From DLKC01 sp002478885 (lineage in GTDB: Bacteria > Bacteroidota > Bacteroidia > Chitinophagales > Chitinophagaceae), in NCBI GenBank assembly GCA_046329585.1, contig JAXLUI010000002.1, positions 1,116,001 to 1,180,000 of the forward strand: a DNA stretch of 64,000 nt, written 5' to 3'. The notes under the pieces are model-generated. The model was not told the origin of the DNA and did not search any database. It was given only the letters and a program-made list of their open reading frames with translations. A program made the position numbers and the translations under genes. Within the stretch, counting starts at the first letter, position 1. The number at the start of each line of letters is the position of its first letter. Positions 1 to 8,014 of this stretch are shown here, piece after piece.

Positions 1-1
1 G

Positions 2-481
2 ATGGAATTGTATGCCGGCTTTCTGTTGCAGTTTATGTATGCGTTTCAACATGTATACCGACGCGTTGAAACATTTGCGTTCAGCACATCACTGCATCAT
101 ATTACTGCGTTGTTGAGGCAAAATGATTTTCACGACGCCTTGAAAATATTAAGTAATAAAAACGAAGGTTGGAACGGAGGCACAAGAATTGGCAAAAGCC
201 TTCACGAGTTTGTACAGGAGTTTGCGCCCAGGGTAATTGACAAAAAAACAATCGTTATTATGATGAGCGACGGGTGGGATGCCGGCGATACTGAACTGCT
301 GAAAGAGAGCATGGAGCGCATTCATAAAATATGCAGAAAACTGATCTGGCTTAATCCGCTGGCTGGTTATGAAGATTACAAGCCACAAGTGGCGGGCATG
401 CGTGCAGCATTACCTTTTACCGATATTTTTGCTGCAGTTCATAACGCTGAAAGCCTGAAGCGGCTCGGCAATTGGTTGTAG
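2..481 (+). CDS. CoxE-like VWA domain protein, 3' part
   Basis: The 5' end of this gene lies outside the window: the frame is open at base 2, and the first residues (MELYAGFLLQF) read like the stretch just after the DxSGSM metal-site motif of CoxE-type von Willebrand A proteins. Within the window the threonine of the metal-ion site (GGTRIGKSL) and the later aspartate in MMSDGWDAGD are present, followed by the CoxE-typical WLNP segment and C-terminus. CoxE-type proteins are thought to act with a MoxR-like AAA ATPase in maturation of molybdenum hydroxylases such as CO or xanthine dehydrogenase. The next gene, fdhD, also serves a molybdoenzyme. Family assignment is fairly sure; the enzyme served is unknown because the upstream genes are not visible. 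Confidence 0.8.
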   Translation: MELYAGFLLQFMYAFQHVYRRVETFAFSTSLHHITALLRQNDFHDALKILSNKNEGWNGGTRIGKSLHEFVQEFAPRVIDKKTIVIMMSDGWDAGDTELLKESMERIHKICRKLIWLNPLAGYEDYKPQVAGMRAALPFTDIFAAVHNAESLKRLGNWL

Positions 482-496
482 CCACGAAGCACAACA

Positions 497-546
497 GTAC
501 AACTGTGCGACGCAAGCAAAGCATTATTACTGTTCAACTGCCCGGC
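497..546 (+). repeat. R1 dispersed intergenic repeat, copy 1
   Basis: Core GTGCGACGCAA at 505-515, preceded by a GTACAA-type arm and followed about 25 bases later by GCCCGG. This is the reference pattern for the R1 family: a YACAAG-type arm, an almost invariant 11-base core with an odd palindrome TGCGACGCA, a variable spacer, and a CCGG end. It lies between the VWA gene and fdhD. Confidence 0.8.
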
Positions 547-563
547 TAAAAATTTAAAATCAC

Positions 564-1376
564 ATGGAAGGAACAAAACGCATTTATATAACCCGTTTCA
601 ATGCAACATCTTTTTCACAAAAAGAAGATGTGTTGATCGAGGAAACACCGCTGCAGATTTTGTTGGTTCATGGCCCGGAGCACGAACGCAAAACAGAAAC
701 TCTTTCGGTAACTATGCGCACACCCGGCGACGATGAACATCTTGTAGCCGGTTTTCTTTTTGGCGAAGGCATTATAACAAAAGCCAGCGATATCGCATCG
801 TTAAAACATACCGATGAGAATACTTTGATTGCAGCACTAGCACCACATGTAGTGTTTGACACGGTTACACAGAAGCGAAATTTTGTTACTTCATCGGCAT
901 GCGGCTATTGCGGAAAAGCAGTTATTGCTGTTCCCGGTCAATCACAAAATGCAGCGGGCAATGACTTCAGGCTTCACACAGCTGTTTTAAAAAAAATGCT
1001 GCCGCAATTAAACAATGCACAAAGCCTTTTTGCAACAACGGGCGGCGCACATGCCGTCGCTTTATTTACTTCAAACGGAACGCTGCTGCACATAAGCGAA
1101 GACGTTGGGCGGCATAACGCGATGGATAAACTTGTGGGCGCCATGCTGCAGCAGCATGTGTTGCCACTCTCCCATCACATCGTATTATTCAGCGGAAGGC
1201 TAGGTTACGAACTTGTGCAGAAAGCAGTGGCAGCAGGCATTCCGGCAATTGTATCGATCGGTGCGCCAACGAGCCTCGCCATTGCGATCGCAAAAGAAAA
1301 TAGCATTGCGGTTATTGGATTTATGAAAGAAACAGGCTTTAATGTTTACAACCGAATAGAAGAAATCATTGGCTAA
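564..1376 (+). CDS. fdhD: formate dehydrogenase accessory sulfurtransferase FdhD
   Basis: FdhD is a cytoplasmic sulfurtransferase that takes sulfur from the cysteine desulfurase IscS and passes it to the molybdenum of the bis-MGD cofactor, which formate dehydrogenases need for activity. The 270-residue length is normal for the family. The essential cysteine pair sits in SACGYCGK (Cys113, Cys116); other family blocks are MRTPGDDEHLVAGFLFGEG (about 51-69), TGGAHAVAL (159-167), EDVGRHNAMDKL (179-190) and SIGAPTSLA (about 231-239). The likely client is the YdeP-type oxidoreductase at 2822. The gene is followed after about 100 bases by a small conserved gene on the same strand, so co-transcription is possible. 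Confidence 0.97.
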   Translation: MEGTKRIYITRFNATSFSQKEDVLIEETPLQILLVHGPEHERKTETLSVTMRTPGDDEHLVAGFLFGEGIITKASDIASLKHTDENTLIAALAPHVVFDTVTQKRNFVTSSACGYCGKAVIAVPGQSQNAAGNDFRLHTAVLKKMLPQLNNAQSLFATTGGAHAVALFTSNGTLLHISEDVGRHNAMDKLVGAMLQQHVLPLSHHIVLFSGRLGYELVQKAVAAGIPAIVSIGAPTSLAIAIAKENSIAVIGFMKETGFNVYNRIEEIIG

Positions 1377-1472
1377 AGAACAATGCGGGCATACAATTTT
1401 GAGACACGGGTACCAACAATTAAAAATTAAATCGAAAACACATTTATTATAACTTGCCACAAATATTTTTCT

Positions 1473-1850
1473 ATGAAAGTGCGCATCGATAAAAATTCCA
1501 TTCGCTACAGGCTTCGCAAATCAGATATTGAAAAACTGCAGCATAAGAATGCTGTAAAAAGATCCATTTCGTTCCCCGGTGCCGCGCTAACTTTTGAACT
1601 CCGGATTACCAACACACAGGAACCAACAGCAACATTCTCGGGCAACTCGGTGATGGTGGGCATTCCTGCAGGCATCGCTTCAACGTGGATGACAACGGAT
1701 GAGGTTGGCATTTACCACACCGTGCAGTTTGGCGACGAAAAGTTAAAGATGAGTATTGAAAAAGACTTTCCCAGTAAAGACAGGACCGACGAAGATAAGA
1801 GTGATACGTTTGCCGAACTGGCCGGTAAGAATACCAACAACGCCTGTTGA
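1473..1850 (+). CDS. small conserved hypothetical protein downstream of fdhD
   Basis: A 125-residue soluble protein with no signal peptide or membrane segment. It begins MKVRIDKNSIRYRLRKSDIE, a basic N-terminus, then a beta-rich middle, and ends in an acidic run (DRTDEDKSDTF) with a lone C-terminal cysteine. I recognise no catalytic motif. It resembles small proteins that I recall sitting beside formate dehydrogenase genes in Bacteroidota, but that is recollection and not proof. It lies about 100 bases behind fdhD on the same strand and is followed by an R1 repeat, which suggests it ends a short transcription unit with fdhD. Function unknown. Confidence 0.75.
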   Translation: MKVRIDKNSIRYRLRKSDIEKLQHKNAVKRSISFPGAALTFELRITNTQEPTATFSGNSVMVGIPAGIASTWMTTDEVGIYHTVQFGDEKLKMSIEKDFPSKDRTDEDKSDTFAELAGKNTNNAC

Positions 1851-1860
1851 CTTTTTTGAT

Positions 1861-1908
1861 CCGGGCTGCAGTAACCGTGGCAACGCCGGTTGCGTCGCAC
1901 TCTTCAGC
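1861..1908 (-). repeat. R1 repeat, copy 2 (reverse)
   Basis: Reverse orientation: CCGGG at 1861, core TTGCGTCGCAC at 1890-1900, then TCTTCAGC. It lies directly behind the stop codon of the gene ending at 1850. Confidence 0.75.
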
Positions 1909-1943
1909 GTTTAAACAATTCTGAGCAATAAATAATCACTGCC

Positions 1944-2315
1944 ATGCAATCAAAGAAATATCTCACCGTTGATGAATACCTATCCGATCAGCCGGAAAAT
2001 ATCAAAGCTATCCTCGAAGGTCTCAGGAAGACAATAAAGCAAGTAGTGCCGAAGGCAGAGGAAGTCATCAGCTATAACATGCCCGCTTTTAAACAGGGCG
2101 CCGTGCTTGTGTATTACGCAGCCAACAAGGAACACACGGGCTTTTACCCCACTCCGGGGCCGCTAAAAGCTTTTGCAGAAGAGCTTTCTTCGTATCAGTC
2201 ATCGAAAGGCGCTGTGCAATTTCCTTATGACAGAAAAATTCCTACCGCTCTCGTGAAAAAGATGGTACAGTACCGTTTACAGCAAGTTGATGCGAAGGCA
2301 GTAAAGAAAAAATGA
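1944..2315 (+). CDS. DUF1801 (YdhG-like) protein
   Basis: A 123-residue soluble protein of the DUF1801/YdhG type. Hallmarks are the N-terminal VDEYLSDQPENIKAILEGLR block, the VPKAEEVISYNMPAFK block (about 34-49), the aromatic HTGFYPTPGPLKAF region and the closing PYDRKIPTALVKKMVQYR block, which together define the small alpha/beta fold of the family. Members have been compared to frataxin-like iron-handling proteins, but no activity is established, so none is claimed. It is preceded by an R1 repeat and followed after about 55 bases by the zinc-knuckle gene on the same strand. Confidence 0.85.
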   Translation: MQSKKYLTVDEYLSDQPENIKAILEGLRKTIKQVVPKAEEVISYNMPAFKQGAVLVYYAANKEHTGFYPTPGPLKAFAEELSSYQSSKGAVQFPYDRKIPTALVKKMVQYRLQQVDAKAVKKK

Positions 2316-2369
2316 TCATTATCAACTCATTATTACCTGCTCCTGTACAGAAATCTTCAACCGTGAACA

Positions 2370-2663
2370 ATGCCAACCACAAAAAAACAATTACGCACCT
2401 GTAGCAAAGGGCATCAATATTATAAAAGCAGCGATTGCCCGGTGTGCCCGGTATGTGAGCAGGAAAGAAAACCGGCGGATGGATTATTGTCTCTATTAGG
2501 TGCCCCGGCAAGGCGTGCATTGGAGAACAAAGGCATTGGCAATGTAGCACAGCTTGCCGCCTACACAGAAAAAGAAATATTATCACTGCATGGCATCGGT
2601 CCTTCTTCTATCCCCAAATTGCGCGAGGCACTTAAGGCAGCGGGATTGGACTTTAAAAAATAA
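2370..2663 (+). CDS. zinc-knuckle plus RNAP alpha-CTD-like helix-hairpin-helix protein
   Basis: A 97-residue protein with two parts. Residues about 10-32 hold CSKGHQYYKSSDCPVCPVCE, four cysteines and a histidine that look like a zinc-binding knuckle. Residues about 38-97 (LLSLLGAPARRALENKGIG through LHGIGPSSIPKLREAL) form tandem helix-hairpin-helix motifs like those in the C-terminal domain of the RNA polymerase alpha subunit, which contacts DNA and activators. The expected role is nucleic-acid binding; no catalytic residues are visible. It starts 54 bases behind the DUF1801 gene. The fold reading is good; the biological role is unknown. Confidence 0.8.
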   Translation: MPTTKKQLRTCSKGHQYYKSSDCPVCPVCEQERKPADGLLSLLGAPARRALENKGIGNVAQLAAYTEKEILSLHGIGPSSIPKLREALKAAGLDFKK

Positions 2664-2718
2664 CCAATAACAAGGTTGAGCAAAAACAACCTCACTCTGC
2701 TTCACAGCGGCACCTCCG

Positions 2719-2768
2719 TTGAAGGGTGCGACGCAAGCAAAGCCTAATGGCAGCTATGTAGCCAGGCC
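2719..2768 (+). repeat. R1 repeat, copy 3
   Basis: Core GTGCGACGCAA at 2726-2736 followed by GCAAAGCC and a degraded CCAGGCCCC end. It lies upstream of the YdeP-type oxidoreductase gene. Confidence 0.75.
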
Positions 2769-2821
2769 CCTAATAATTTCTTCCTGCAAATTAGATGGCA
2801 TTCAATATTTAACTTAGTGCA

Positions 2822-5125
2822 ATGTCCGCTAAAAAAAATTTTAACGATATAGCGCTTACACCTCTGCATTTGGAAAAGCTGCACCAGACTCCTTTTAAAA
2901 ACAAGGCGGCGGGACTGCCTGCCGTATTTTCTTCTATGAAACAAATGCTGCAGTATATGTCGGTTGCCAATGCATTGAAAAGCTCCCTCGCATTGAACCA
3001 GAAAGGAGGTTTCGATTGCCCGGGCTGCGCCTGGCCCGACCCCGATGATGAGCGATCGCGAATAGGAGAATACTGCGAAAATGGCATTAAGGCAATCGCG
3101 GAAGAAGCCCAGCAGAAAGCGATCGGTGCTGATTTTTTTGCTACGCACAGTGTTGAAGAAATGGGTACATGGACTGATTTTGAGCTCGGTAAAAAAGGGC
3201 GGCTTGCGGAGCCGCTATTGCTAAAAGAAGGAGCTACTCATTATACTGCCATCGGCTGGGATAATGCTTTTAAAATGATCGCGGCTGAAATAAATAGCTT
3301 GTCAAACCCTGATGAGGCTGCGTTTTATACATCGGGCAGAACGAGCAACGAAGCTGCATTCCTGTACCAGTTGTTTGTCCGTATGACGGGCACAAACAAC
3401 CTGCCCGACTGCAGCAACATGTGCCATGAAAGCAGCGGCAAAGCTTTAAGCGAAACGATCGGTGTAGGCAAAGGAACAGTAACGCTCGACGACATTCATG
3501 ATGCTGAACTCCTGATCGTGATCGGGCAAAACCCCGGCACCAATCATCCGCGCATGTTAACGGCAATGGAAAAATGTAAACAGAACGGGGGAAAGATCAT
3601 TGCAATAAATCCGTTGCCAGAGCCGGGACTGCTACATTTCACAAACCCGCAAAACCCGGGGAAATTGTTATCAGGAGGAACAGCACTTGCAGATCTTTTT
3701 TTGCAGGTGCGCATCAATGAAGATGTTGCCCTGCTGAAAGCCATTATGCTGATGATGCTGGAAGCAGAAACACAACAGCCGGGAACAGTTTTCGATCGTG
3801 CATTTATAGAGGCGCATACTTCAGGTTATGACTATTTTATTAAATCGCTGAAACAACATTCAGTTGATGCCTGCATAGCACAAACAGGTGTTGATAAAGC
3901 GGCGATTGAAGCAGCAGCGGAGATGATTGCGCAAAAAGAAAAGATTATCATTTGCTGGGCAATGGGATTAACGCAGCATGAGAATGCCGTTGATAATATC
4001 AAAGAGATCGTAAACCTGTTGCTGCTAAAAGGAAGCATAGGAAAGCCGGGTGCCGGTGTTTGCCCGGTACGCGGCCATAGCAATGTACAGGGCGATAGAA
4101 CCATGGGCATTTGGGAATCTGCGCCGGATAGTTTTCTCAACAAACTCGAAGACGTCTTTCAATTTAAAACCTCAAGAAATCATGGCTATGATGTAGTGAA
4201 CAGCATAAATGCCATGCACGATGGCAGGCTGAAACTTTTTTTCGCGATGGGCGGTAATTTTTTGTCTGCCGCGCCAGATACTCTTTATACTGCCGATGCC
4301 TTACGCAAAACAAACCTTACAGTGCACGTTTCTACAAAACTGAACCGTAGCCATTTAATACACGGAAGACAGGCGCTTATATTGCCCTGTTTGGGTCGTA
4401 CCGACACGGATATGCAACAAGGCATGCCACAATTTGTAAGCTGCGAAAATTCCATGGGTGTTGTGCAAATGAGCAAGGGCGTGTTGAATCCGCCATCGAA
4501 ACACTTATTGAGTGAAGTATCGATCGTTTGCAGGCTTGCCCATGCCACACTGGGCGACAGGTTTAACGTGAACTGGCGTGCATTGGAAAACGACTACAAC
4601 CTAATACGTGATTTGGTGGAAAAAACGATTCCGGGTTTTGAAAAATATAATGAGCGGATAAAACAGCCATCCGGGTTTTACTTACCTAACGCCGCAAAAC
4701 AACGGGTATTTAACACCGTAACGGGCAAGGCACATTTCAGTGCTTTGCCCATGAACAGCAATAATCTGAAGACCGGCGAATACATCATGATGACAATACG
4801 AAGCCACGACCAGTTTAACACCACTGTATATGGTATGAACGATCGCTATCGTGGCATCCATAACGAACGGCGCGTGGTGATGATGCATGAAAATGACATG
4901 AAGGAAGCAGGTTTTCAAAGGCACGACGTAGTAAACATCAGCAGCCATTTTAACGGAGAAATGCGCAGCGTGCAAAATTTTATTGTAGTGCCTGTGCCGA
5001 TCGCAAAGCGATGTGTAGCGACTTATTTTCCCGAAGCGAATGCATTGGTGCATATTGATGCGGTTGCGCATACGAGTAATACTCCTGCTTCAAAATCAGT
5101 TATCGTTAAAATATATAAAGCATAA
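2822..5125 (+). CDS. FdhF/YdeP-family molybdopterin oxidoreductase
   Basis: A 767-residue cytoplasmic molybdopterin (bis-MGD) oxidoreductase of the YdeP type, related to formate dehydrogenase alpha subunits. Family signs are the N-terminal FDCPGCAWPDPDD (Cys66, Cys69), Cys85 in IGEYCENG, SNMCHESSGKAL (about 198-209), the MGD-binding stretch VIGQNPGTNHPRM (about 233-245), NLLLLKGSIGKPGAGVCPVRGHSNVQG (about 397-423) and a C-terminal molybdopterin-binding domain with MMTIRSHDQFNTTVYGMNDRYRG. There is no signal peptide and no separate iron-sulfur or membrane subunit nearby, as usual for YdeP. E. coli YdeP is linked to acid resistance, but its substrate is unknown, so formate should not be assumed. 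fdhD upstream probably supplies cofactor sulfuration. Confidence 0.93.
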   Translation: MSAKKNFNDIALTPLHLEKLHQTPFKNKAAGLPAVFSSMKQMLQYMSVANALKSSLALNQKGGFDCPGCAWPDPDDERSRIGEYCENGIKAIAEEAQQKAIGADFFATHSVEEMGTWTDFELGKKGRLAEPLLLKEGATHYTAIGWDNAFKMIAAEINSLSNPDEAAFYTSGRTSNEAAFLYQLFVRMTGTNNLPDCSNMCHESSGKALSETIGVGKGTVTLDDIHDAELLIVIGQNPGTNHPRMLTAMEKCKQNGGKIIAINPLPEPGLLHFTNPQNPGKLLSGGTALADLFLQVRINEDVALLKAIMLMMLEAETQQPGTVFDRAFIEAHTSGYDYFIKSLKQHSVDACIAQTGVDKAAIEAAAEMIAQKEKIIICWAMGLTQHENAVDNIKEIVNLLLLKGSIGKPGAGVCPVRGHSNVQGDRTMGIWESAPDSFLNKLEDVFQFKTSRNHGYDVVNSINAMHDGRLKLFFAMGGNFLSAAPDTLYTADALRKTNLTVHVSTKLNRSHLIHGRQALILPCLGRTDTDMQQGMPQFVSCENSMGVVQMSKGVLNPPSKHLLSEVSIVCRLAHATLGDRFNVNWRALENDYNLIRDLVEKTIPGFEKYNERIKQPSGFYLPNAAKQRVFNTVTGKAHFSALPMNSNNLKTGEYIMMTIRSHDQFNTTVYGMNDRYRGIHNERRVVMMHENDMKEAGFQRHDVVNISSHFNGEMRSVQNFIVVPVPIAKRCVATYFPEANALVHIDAVAHTSNTPASKSVIVKIYKA

Positions 5126-5146
5126 GTGCGGATACATTTTTTGGAG

Positions 5147-5195
5147 CCCGGCTGAAGTAAACCGATTAAGCTTTTGTTGCGTCGCACACTTCAGC
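5147..5195 (-). repeat. R1 repeat, copy 4 (reverse)
   Basis: CCCGG at 5147, core TTGCGTCGCAC at 5177-5187, then ACTTCAGC. It lies just downstream of the YdeP-type gene. Confidence 0.75.
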
Positions 5196-5253
5196 GCCGG
5201 GAATAGTTTAGACAAAATCAATTTACATTTCATAAACTCAAAATAAAGTACAG

Positions 5254-5622
5254 ATGAACCATAACGCAATATCCATAAGGCCGTTTATTGGCGCTGCAGA
5301 CTACGAATTGTCGAGACATTTTTACCGCGATCTTAACTTCGAGGAGATCGAATTGTCGCCCAACATGTGTTTATTCAAAACAGGCGAAGTTGGGTTTTAC
5401 CTACAGAAAGCTTATGTAAAAGAATGGATAGACAACACCATGATCTTTTTAGAAGTAGACGATGTTGATCGATACTGGAAAGAACTGCTCGCACTGGATC
5501 TCCCTGCAAAATATAAAGGAGTGAGATTAACCCCGGTTAGAAGACTTGAGTGGGGCAGTGAATGTTTTTTGCATGACCCATCGGGAATACTCTGGCATTT
5601 TGGCCAGTTCAGCCCACGGTAG
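5254..5622 (+). CDS. VOC (glyoxalase/bleomycin-resistance fold) protein
   Basis: A 122-residue single-domain protein with the paired beta-alpha-beta-beta-beta layout of the vicinal oxygen chelate superfamily: IRPFIGAADYELSRHFYRDLNFEE at the N-terminus and the closing WGSECFLHDPSGILWHFGQF, the usual end of such domains. Metal-ligand candidates are the glutamate in LEVDDVDRYW and the histidine in LWHFGQ. Members range from glyoxalases to antibiotic-binding proteins, and the substrate cannot be read from the sequence. It is flanked by R1 repeats on both sides (5147-5195 and 5698-5746), so it is probably transcribed alone. Confidence 0.88.
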   Translation: MNHNAISIRPFIGAADYELSRHFYRDLNFEEIELSPNMCLFKTGEVGFYLQKAYVKEWIDNTMIFLEVDDVDRYWKELLALDLPAKYKGVRLTPVRRLEWGSECFLHDPSGILWHFGQFSPR

Positions 5623-5697
5623 AAACCGGCGCTTCAGATAAGTCAACAGGTTTTTTATACAAATTGGCTGTGCTGCGTTGCTGCGGAGTGTTACGCC

Positions 5698-5746
5698 GTA
5701 CAAGAGTGCGACGCAAGCAAAGCATAACAGCGCTGATACAGCCGGG
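5698..5746 (+). repeat. R1 repeat, copy 5
   Basis: GTACAAG arm at 5698, core GTGCGACGCAA at 5706-5716, GCCGGG end at 5741-5746. It lies upstream of the NlpE-META lipoprotein gene. Confidence 0.8.
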
Positions 5747-5822
5747 CTAAAAAAAGTTTTTACCTGAATAATCAAATGCTTCTCATTGTTTTTTATCTTA
5801 CGGTGAACCTAACAATCGAGTG

Positions 5823-6671
5823 ATGAAAAAACAATCAATTTTTTTAACCATTGCATCGGCATGCATGCTTTTGTCATGTAACAGCCCGCAACAGGATGAA
5901 ACCGCGCAGGTGCCTGACACTGCAACTAAAGCCGCTGCTCAGCCGGCAATGCAAAGCGTCGCAATGGCCGCAACGCAAGCAGGTGACGGACACAACAGCA
6001 AAAATGCTTTGGACTGGTACGGCGTTTACAAAGGCATGACTGCGTGTGCAGATTGCGATGGCATCGCGACCACTATTACACTGGCCAGGGATAATACTTT
6101 TACACGCAACCAGGTTTATACAGGCAAGAGCGACCAGGCCATTTTTGACAAAGGCAGCTTTACCTGGGACAGCACAGGATCTAACATTACCATTAAAGGC
6201 CGGGACGGCGGAATACAGGTTTACAAAGTGGGAGAAAATGTTTTGTTTCTTTTAGACAAAAACGGCAAACGCATAACAGGTGGCAATGAAGATAAATATG
6301 CTTTGAGGAAAAATGAAACAGATGACCGCATTGAAGGAAAGAGATGGATACTGGCAGAACTGAAAGGTAAAAAAGTAGACGCATCGCAAACGACAAAGCA
6401 GGCATTTATACAGCTTGACGCTGAAACGGGCACTTTTTCCGGCAACGCTGGTTGCAATAATATTTTCGGCTCGTATGAAATAAAGAACGGAGCACGGATC
6501 AGTTTTGGTAAAGCAGGGTCGACAATGATGGCGTGTAAAGACATGGCACTGGAAAAAGATTTTCTTGATGTCTTACAAAGGTCCGACAACTACAGTGCAA
6601 CCGACACAAGTTTTACATTGAATAAAGCAAGAATGGCTCCTTTGGCCAGGTTTGAACTGGCGAAACCCTGA
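5823..6671 (+). CDS. NlpE N-terminal plus META domain lipoprotein
   Basis: A 282-residue outer-membrane-type lipoprotein. A GTG three bases earlier is also in frame, but the ATG at 5823 gives the typical signal MKKQSIFLTIASACMLLSC, with lipidation expected at Cys19. Residues about 64-162 match the NlpE N-terminal domain (WYGVYKGMTACADCDGI, with the copper-sensor-like CxxC pair), and residues about 172-282 match a META/HslJ-type domain (RWILAELKGKKV, FSGNAGCNNIFGSYE, MMACKDMALEKDFL). NlpE-type proteins sense surface and copper stress in Enterobacteria; META domains occur in heat-shock and secreted proteins. A role in envelope stress is inferred. A probable terminator follows at 6723. Confidence 0.9.
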   Translation: MKKQSIFLTIASACMLLSCNSPQQDETAQVPDTATKAAAQPAMQSVAMAATQAGDGHNSKNALDWYGVYKGMTACADCDGIATTITLARDNTFTRNQVYTGKSDQAIFDKGSFTWDSTGSNITIKGRDGGIQVYKVGENVLFLLDKNGKRITGGNEDKYALRKNETDDRIEGKRWILAELKGKKVDASQTTKQAFIQLDAETGTFSGNAGCNNIFGSYEIKNGARISFGKAGSTMMACKDMALEKDFLDVLQRSDNYSATDTSFTLNKARMAPLARFELAKP

Positions 6672-6722
6672 CAACATTGTCGTGTTGGAACTTATAAGCA
6701 AAATCCATTCAAAATATCCTTT

Positions 6723-6755
6723 AGCCGTTTACCAAACTGGTAGCGGCTTCTTTAT
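6723..6755 (+). terminator. probable intrinsic terminator behind the NlpE-META gene
   Basis: AGCCG (6723-6727) pairs with CGGCT (6744-6748), and TACC pairs with GGTA inside the loop. A short TCTTTAT tail follows. It sits about 50 bases behind the stop at 6671 and before the lipase gene. The T-tract is weak, so confidence is moderate. Confidence 0.55.
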
Positions 6756-6773
6756 ACCTGCAATAAAAAATGT

Positions 6774-7871
6774 ATGAAAAAACAATTTATCAGTTTGCTT
6801 TTGCTGGCAGTTTTATGGACAGCTAACCCATTGTCAGCCCAGGAATTAAAACCAGGTTATAACCGTGAAGAGTTAATAGAAGTAATGCATGTGTCTGCAA
6901 GAACAGGTGGCGTAAGTGCATACAACGCCGGTATTGCTGAACCGGAACATTACAAACTGGCATATAGGTCACCCGTTATGGGGTTACAGAATATGTGGTC
7001 GCTTTGGGTGTACGATAAAACTGCTGTGATAACTATTCGTGGAACGGTTAATGAAAGCGAAAGCTGGCTTGCCAATTTGTACGCTGCCATGGTGCCCGCA
7101 AAAGGGCAAATAATTTTATCGGATAAAGACACTTTTAATTACCAGCTTGCGGAAGATCCAAGAGCAGCTGTGCATGCAGGTTGGCTGGTGGCGACAGGGT
7201 TTATTGCAAAAGATCTTATGCCAAGGCTTGACTCCTGCTATAAAACAGGAATAAAAGATTTCATCATTACGGGACACAGCCAGGGCGGCGGTATTGCTTA
7301 CCTGCTCACAGCCTACCTGCTAAACAAACAGAAGCTGGATGGCTTGCCAAAAGACATCCGTTTTAAAACTTATTGCTCCGCTGCGCCAAAACCTGGCAAC
7401 CTGTATTTCGCCTATGAATATGAAGCGGCAACACAAGGTGGCTGGGCTTTCAACGTGGTGAACGCCGCTGACTGGGTTCCGGAAGTGCCGTTCTCCATTC
7501 AAACGATACATGATTTTAATACGGTGAACCCTTTTGACAGCATCAAATACATGATCAAAAAACAACCGCTTATTAAAAGAATTGCTTACAAAACATTGTA
7601 TAACCGCTTAACCGGTCCCCCGGAAAAAGCACAGGAATGCTTTGAAAAATATCTCGGCGAAAAAGTGTCGAAGGAGGTGGCCAAAAGTCTTAAAGGTTTT
7701 GAAGCGCCGCAATATTATTCCAGCAATAACTATGTGCGCACAGGCAATACCATCGTGCTTACCCCTGATGAAGATTACTATAAACAATTCAACAATAAAG
7801 ATGGCGCGAATGTCTTTGTGAATCATTTTCACCAACCCTATATTTATCTTATTGAAAGGTTGAAGTTGTAA
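6774..7871 (+). CDS. secreted class-3-type lipase
   Basis: A 365-residue exported alpha/beta-hydrolase. The N-terminus MKKQFISLLLLAVLWTANPLSAQ is a clear Sec signal peptide. The nucleophile elbow is ITGHSQGGG, with Ser169 as nucleophile, and it is preceded by the WVYDKTAVITIRGT strand typical of class-3 lipases. Catalytic acid candidates are Asp233 (NAADWVPEVPF) and the histidine in the C-terminal VNHFHQPYIYL. The family hydrolyses acylglycerols or other carboxyl esters; the actual substrate is unknown. The gene follows a probable terminator and ends 150 bases before the convergent amidohydrolase gene. Confidence 0.88.
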   Translation: MKKQFISLLLLAVLWTANPLSAQELKPGYNREELIEVMHVSARTGGVSAYNAGIAEPEHYKLAYRSPVMGLQNMWSLWVYDKTAVITIRGTVNESESWLANLYAAMVPAKGQIILSDKDTFNYQLAEDPRAAVHAGWLVATGFIAKDLMPRLDSCYKTGIKDFIITGHSQGGGIAYLLTAYLLNKQKLDGLPKDIRFKTYCSAAPKPGNLYFAYEYEAATQGGWAFNVVNAADWVPEVPFSIQTIHDFNTVNPFDSIKYMIKKQPLIKRIAYKTLYNRLTGPPEKAQECFEKYLGEKVSKEVAKSLKGFEAPQYYSSNNYVRTGNTIVLTPDEDYYKQFNNKDGANVFVNHFHQPYIYLIERLKL

Positions 7872-7952
7872 TTAGTACACAGGCTGTGTATGACATACCC
7901 GAACTGCACCAGCGCGGAGTTTCAATTTCATTTTGATGCCTGGAACATTGCC

Positions 7953-7999
7953 GCACAAGTGTGCGACGCAACAGGCGATGCCATAAGTGCCAAAGCCGG
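7953..7999 (+). repeat. R1 repeat, copy 6
   Basis: GCACAAG arm, core GTGCGACGCAA at 7961-7971, GCCGG end at 7995-7999. It lies between the convergent lipase and amidohydrolase genes. Confidence 0.8.
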
Positions 8000-8014
8000 A
8001 AACAAAAGAAAAGA

